In this document: positions 60,708-64,000 of the stretch, one piece after another
Position numbering within the stretch: position 1 is the first letter of the stretch
Layout: each line of letters opens with the position of its first letter
From: Pseudonocardia sp. MH-G8
Lineage (GTDB): Bacteria > Actinomycetota > Actinomycetes > Mycobacteriales > Pseudonocardiaceae
Length of the DNA: 64,000 nucleotides
Reading direction: 5' to 3'
Assembly (NCBI RefSeq): GCF_002262885.1
Contig: NZ_NKYF01000008.1
Location: forward strand, 124,001 to 188,000
Position numbers and translations under genes: made by a program
Notes under the pieces: model-generated
Told to the model about the DNA's origin: nothing
Database searches by the model: none
Seen by the model: only the letters and a program-made list of their open reading frames with translations

Positions 60708-60728
60708 GGCTTCCGCCGGGACCCAGGA

Positions 60729-62408
60729 CTAGGCCTGCTGCTCGCGGGCGCGCAGCTCGCGGCGCAGCAGCTTGCCGGTCACCGTCTTCGGGATCTCGTC
60801 GAGGAACTCGACCTGCCGCGGGTACTTGTAGGCCGCCATCCGCTCCTTGCAGAACGCGACCAGCTCCGCCTCGTCGGCGGTGCGACCGGGGCGGAGGCTG
60901 ACGAACGCCTTCACCGTCTCGCCGCGGTAGGCGTCGGGCACCCCGACGACCGCGGCCTCGCGCACGGCCCCGTGCTCGTAGAGCACGTCCTCGACCTCAC
61001 GCGGCCAGACCTTGTAGCCGCCGGCGTTGATCTGGTCCTTCTTCCGGTCGACGATGTAGAACCAGCCGGCCTCGTCCATGTAGCCGACGTCGCCGGTGTG
61101 CAGGGCGCCGCCGGGAATGGCCCGCGCCGTCTCCTCCGGCTTGTTCCAGTAGCCCGACACGATCTGCGGGCCCGACGTGACGATCTCGCCGACCTCACCC
61201 GGCGGCAGGTCCTGCCCGTCGTCGTCGACGATGCGCGACACGGTGTTGAAGACGGGTACGCCGACCGACAGCGCGCCGGACGCCTCGTCCACCGGGGCCT
61301 GCGCGTGCGCCGGCACCCCGTGGGAGGGCGAGGTGGTCTCGGTGAGCCCGTAGATGTTGTGGATGTACTGGCCGAACGTCGCGGAGAACGCCGTGACGGT
61401 CGACGGGGGGATCGGCGCGCCGCCCGACCAGATCTTGGTCAGCGAGGCGAGGTCGTCCGCCTGCGCGTCCGGGGCGTTCATGAGCGCGATGAACACGGTG
61501 ATCGATCCGACCGTGAACGTCGGGCGCTCGGAGCGGATCGTCTCGAGCGCCATTGCGGGCTCGAACCGGTGGAACAGCACCAGCGGAACTCCCAGCAACA
61601 GGGCGACGCCGACGTGGCCGATCATCCCCGTGATGTGGAACAGCGGGGCGACGCCGAGCACGACGTCGTCGGGCCCCAGCTCGCACAGCTCCCGGTAGGT
61701 CTGGCTGTTGAACACGACGTTGCCGTGCGTGTTCATCGCACCCTTCGGCGGGCCGGTGGTCCCCGACGTGTAGGTGAGCACCGCCGTGTCGTCGGGGGCG
61801 AACGACACGGGAGGGGGCATCTGGCCGCGGAAACGCGCGATGAGCGAGGCCATGTCGTGTTCGACGGCCTCCGCTTCGCTCCCGCGCGCCGCGCCGCCGG
61901 TGTCGCCGAACGCCCGCGGGTCGTCACGGGTCCGGTACTCGAGCTCGGACGTCGTCACGACCGTCTGCACGCCGGTGCTCCCGACGACGTGCGCGGCGAC
62001 GTCGCGGTACAGGCCCTGCAGGCACACCAGCACGCGCGCGCCCGAGTCGGAGAGCAGCAACGCGAGCTCGCGCTCCCGGTTCATCGGGTTGATCGAGACG
62101 GCGATGCCGCCCGCCTTCCAGGTGCCGACGAGCGCGATGACGAACTGCGGGACGTTCTGCAGGTACAGCGCGACCCGGTCACCGGCCTCCAGGCCCGTGT
62201 CGCGCAGGCCCACGGCGAACGCGTCGGTGAGCTCGTCGAGCTCGCGCAGCGTGATCCGGCCGTCGAAGTAGCGCAGGGCGTCGCCGTCGGGGTTGCGCGC
62301 CACCGCCGCGCGGAACATCGCGAGCGCGTCGCCGTGCTCGGCCACCAGGTCGTGCGGCCGGCCCTCGTCGTAGCGGGCGAGCCAGGGCCGATCGTCGTAG
62401 CCGGACAT
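60729..62408 (-). CDS. Long-chain acyl-CoA synthetase (AMP-binding)
   Basis: This 559-residue FadD-like enzyme has the TYTSGTTGPPKG loop (212-223), the A5-type NIYGLTETTSP, LHTGDVGYMDEAGWFYIV and a C-terminal lysine in VTGKLLRREL. The start at 62408 agrees with the family. It activates a fatty acid for beta-oxidation. It is convergent with rplL and divergent from rpoB, with about 670 bp between the starts. It is a second AMP-ligase in the window, distinct from the one at 18684. Confidence 0.9.
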   Translation of the reverse strand: MSGYDDRPWLARYDEGRPHDLVAEHGDALAMFRAAVARNPDGDALRYFDGRITLRELDELTDAFAVGLRDTGLEAGDRVALYLQNVPQFVIALVGTWKAGGIAVSINPMNRERELALLLSDSGARVLVCLQGLYRDVAAHVVGSTGVQTVVTTSELEYRTRDDPRAFGDTGGAARGSEAEAVEHDMASLIARFRGQMPPPVSFAPDDTAVLTYTSGTTGPPKGAMNTHGNVVFNSQTYRELCELGPDDVVLGVAPLFHITGMIGHVGVALLLGVPLVLFHRFEPAMALETIRSERPTFTVGSITVFIALMNAPDAQADDLASLTKIWSGGAPIPPSTVTAFSATFGQYIHNIYGLTETTSPSHGVPAHAQAPVDEASGALSVGVPVFNTVSRIVDDDGQDLPPGEVGEIVTSGPQIVSGYWNKPEETARAIPGGALHTGDVGYMDEAGWFYIVDRKKDQINAGGYKVWPREVEDVLYEHGAVREAAVVGVPDAYRGETVKAFVSLRPGRTADEAELVAFCKERMAAYKYPRQVEFLDEIPKTVTGKLLRRELRAREQQA

Positions 62409-63078
62409 CCTCGTCCTCCGTGTTCGATTGCCTCCGCTGCGCTGCGGCGGGCTTGCCGGCCCTTGGAACGGGCGGCCCGCCAGGCCGGTTCGATCCCGTC
62501 CGCCCCGCCGGCTGATCGTCGGCTCGGCCGTGAGACGGTGTCAAGGCGCGGTCCGAGCCCGCGAGCGGAACCCGGGCGGCGACGCCCGTGTGATGCGGAC
62601 GTGAGCTTGCGGCGTGGCGAGCGCCCGATGGGCGGTCCTCCGGACGGGTCCGATCCGGGCGGCGGACGGTGGATCAGCCCCTGGAACAGCAGGCGCGGAC
62701 CGTTCGTCCCGCGAAAAGGACCACTTACCGGCGCGTAGAGTCTTGACGGGATGCGCGCGTCAAGTCACCCTTAGGTCTCGATGGTTGTCTCGGCGACCTG
62801 TCTCGACAGCGGCTGCATTTGCAGCTAGACTGCCTCTTTGCGCTGCCCTCGTCCAGCTTCGCGCGCGCTCAGAGGAGTCCTCTCCCGCTAGGGAGTTCCC
62901 CTCCGCGGCTCGCGTGCCGCCGGCGGTGGCTGCGCCACGACAACAGACGGCGTGCGCCGGATCCCGCATCCGTCGGCCCGCTCGCCCCGGACCTCCCGCC
63001 CGGGGCGGACGAGCAGACGGTAGCGCGCGGAAGCCGGTGCCCGCCAGACGAGAGCGCAGTTCTCGGAAGGACGCATCT
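62409..63078 (+). promoter_or_regulatory. Long 5' region and leader of rpoB
   Basis: The 670-bp gap holds no gene I can support. It carries a short GGCGGGC/GCCCGCC inverted repeat (62446-62452 / 62475-62481), and a TTGACG at 62743 that may be a -35 for an upstream start. The likely main promoter is at 62803-62831. The transcribed leader to the TTG start is about 240 bases. Confidence 0.55.
62803..62831 (+). promoter_or_regulatory. rpoB promoter
   Basis: TCGACA (62803-62808) and TAGACT (62826-62831) have a 17-base spacer, close to the housekeeping consensus TTGACA/TATAAT. The flanking TGCATTTGCAGC is partly palindromic. The position fits a long untranslated rpoB leader like that of other actinobacteria. 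Confidence 0.6.
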
Positions 63079-64000
63079 TGGCTTCGTCCCGCGCCACCAG
63101 CCCCCTCGCCACCCCCGCGCCCGCTGCCGTCACGGCGAACCCGAGCTTCCCCGGAGCTCCCACCCGGGTCACCTTCGCGAAGATCCGTGAGCCCCTCGCG
63201 GTCCCCGACCTCCTCGACGTGCAGATCCAGTCGTTCGAGTGGCTGGTCGGCAACGAGGCCTGGTTCCAGCGGCGGATCGATGCCGGCGACGAGAACCCGG
63301 TTGGCGGTCTCGAGGAGATCCTCACGGAGATCTCGCCGATCGAGGACTTCTCGGGCTCGATGTCGCTGTCCTTCTCCGACCCCCGCTTCGACGAGGTCAA
63401 GGCCTCGGAGGAGGAGTGTCGCGACAAGGACATGACCTACGGCGCCCCGCTGTTCGTCACCGCGGAGTTCACCAACAACACCACCGGCGAGATCAAGAGC
63501 CAGACGGTGTTCATGGGTGACTTCCCGGTGATGACGAGCAAGGGCACGTTCATCATCAACGGCACCGAGCGTGTCGTCGTCTCCCAGCTCGTCCGCTCGC
63601 CGGGCGTCTACTTCGACCACGCGATCGACAAGACGACCGAGAAGGACGTCTACTCGGTCAAGATCATCCCGAGCCGGGGTGCGTGGCTGGAGTTCGACGT
63701 CGACAAGCGCGACACCGTGGGTGTGCGCATCGACCGCAAGCGCCGGCAGCCGGTCACCGTGCTGCTCAAGGCCCTGGGGTGGTCCGCCGAGCAGATCCAG
63801 GAGCGTTTCGGGTTCTCCGAGACGATCATGGCGACGCTCGAGAAGGACCACACCGCGGGGCAGGACGAGGCGCTGCTCGACATCTACCGCAAGCTGCGCC
63901 CGGGCGAGCCGCCCACCCGTGAGAGCGCCCAGACGCTGCTTGAGAACCTGTTCTTCAAGGACAAGCGCTACGACCTGGCGAAGGTCGGCCGGTACAAGGC
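63079..64000 (+). CDS. rpoB: DNA-directed RNA polymerase subunit beta (5' part)
   Basis: From TTG 63079 the frame reads LASSRATSPLATPAPAAVTA, NPSFPGAPTRVTFAKIREPL, and later DFPVMTSKGTFIINGTERVV and SQLVRSPGVYF, the RpoB protrusion and lobe. A TTG start with GGAAGGA upstream is also used by mycobacterial rpoB. About 307 codons are present; the gene runs off the right edge. The rifampicin-binding region lies beyond the window. Confidence 0.98.

Noticed and set aside
62614..63435. A coding sequence overlapping the rpoB start
   Set aside because: It is another frame of the leader and rpoB with low-complexity Ser/Arg/Pro content and no family features.

Overview
The window is very GC-rich actinobacterial chromosome. 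The gene content fits a Pseudonocardiaceae-type organism (Pseudonocardia or a close relative): a full mce operon, hadAB next to secE-nusG, a TTG-started rpoB, zinc-independent ribosomal protein paralogues, many two-component systems and GTG starts. The genus is inferred from gene content and style, not from a database search.

Left part (1-4.6 kb). It opens with the 3' half of a tRNA-Tyr whose upstream bases do not complete the anticodon stem, which looks like an attachment-site junction. Next come a decayed MarR fragment, a MerR/SDR divergent pair, an MFS exporter, a decayed GlxA/AraC-type regulator, and a 21-bp tandem repeat array just downstream of an HxlR regulator.

4.6-25 kb is accessory metabolism and regulation. 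It holds an enoyl-CoA hydratase, a DesK/NarL-type two-component system with a small membrane protein, two acetyltransferases, an MFS protein and an alpha/beta hydrolase. A minus-strand operon carries a 2'-5' RNA ligase-like protein, a patatin and an FAD dehydrogenase. A GH140-like secreted hydrolase, a beta-lactamase-fold hydrolase and TenA follow. The last block is an acyl-CoA ligase, a cytochrome P450, a giant LuxR (LAL) regulator and a small protein encoded just upstream of that regulator.

25-33.5 kb is informational. A divergent Zur-type locus makes zinc-free ribosomal proteins (bL32; bL33, bS18, bL28, uS14) and a CobW-like protein without a P-loop. Then come tRNA-Thr, tRNA-Met, the zinc-binding bL33, hadAB, an HHH-like small protein, an aminotransferase (minus strand), tRNA-Trp, secE, nusG, rplK and rplA.

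33.5-59.5 kb separates rplA from rplJ. It starts with two convergently oriented 21-bp repeat arrays around a hairpin island. Alpha-methylacyl-CoA racemase, a MocR regulator, an SCP2 protein, two more two-component systems, a probable NDMA-dependent alcohol dehydrogenase paired with an R2-like ligand-binding oxidase, and an FAD oxidase/LysR pair follow. A ten-gene mce operon (mkl, yrbEA-B, mceA-F region and two Mce-associated proteins) completes it. The operon probably encodes a lipid or sterol importer. The lipid genes around it (AMACR, SCP2, acyl-CoA ligases, P450, hadAB) suggest lipid or sterol uptake and degradation as a shared theme.

59.3-64 kb returns to the core genome: an L10-type leader, rplJ, rplL, a long hairpin, a convergent acyl-CoA synthetase, and a long leader to the 5' part of rpoB.

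The most unusual element is the 21-bp repeat family. It has three arrays, a nearly constant 11-bp odd palindrome (CGCGAGTCGCG) and an array-specific 10-bp spacer. All three arrays lie just downstream of gene 3' ends and have the same polarity relative to the upstream gene.
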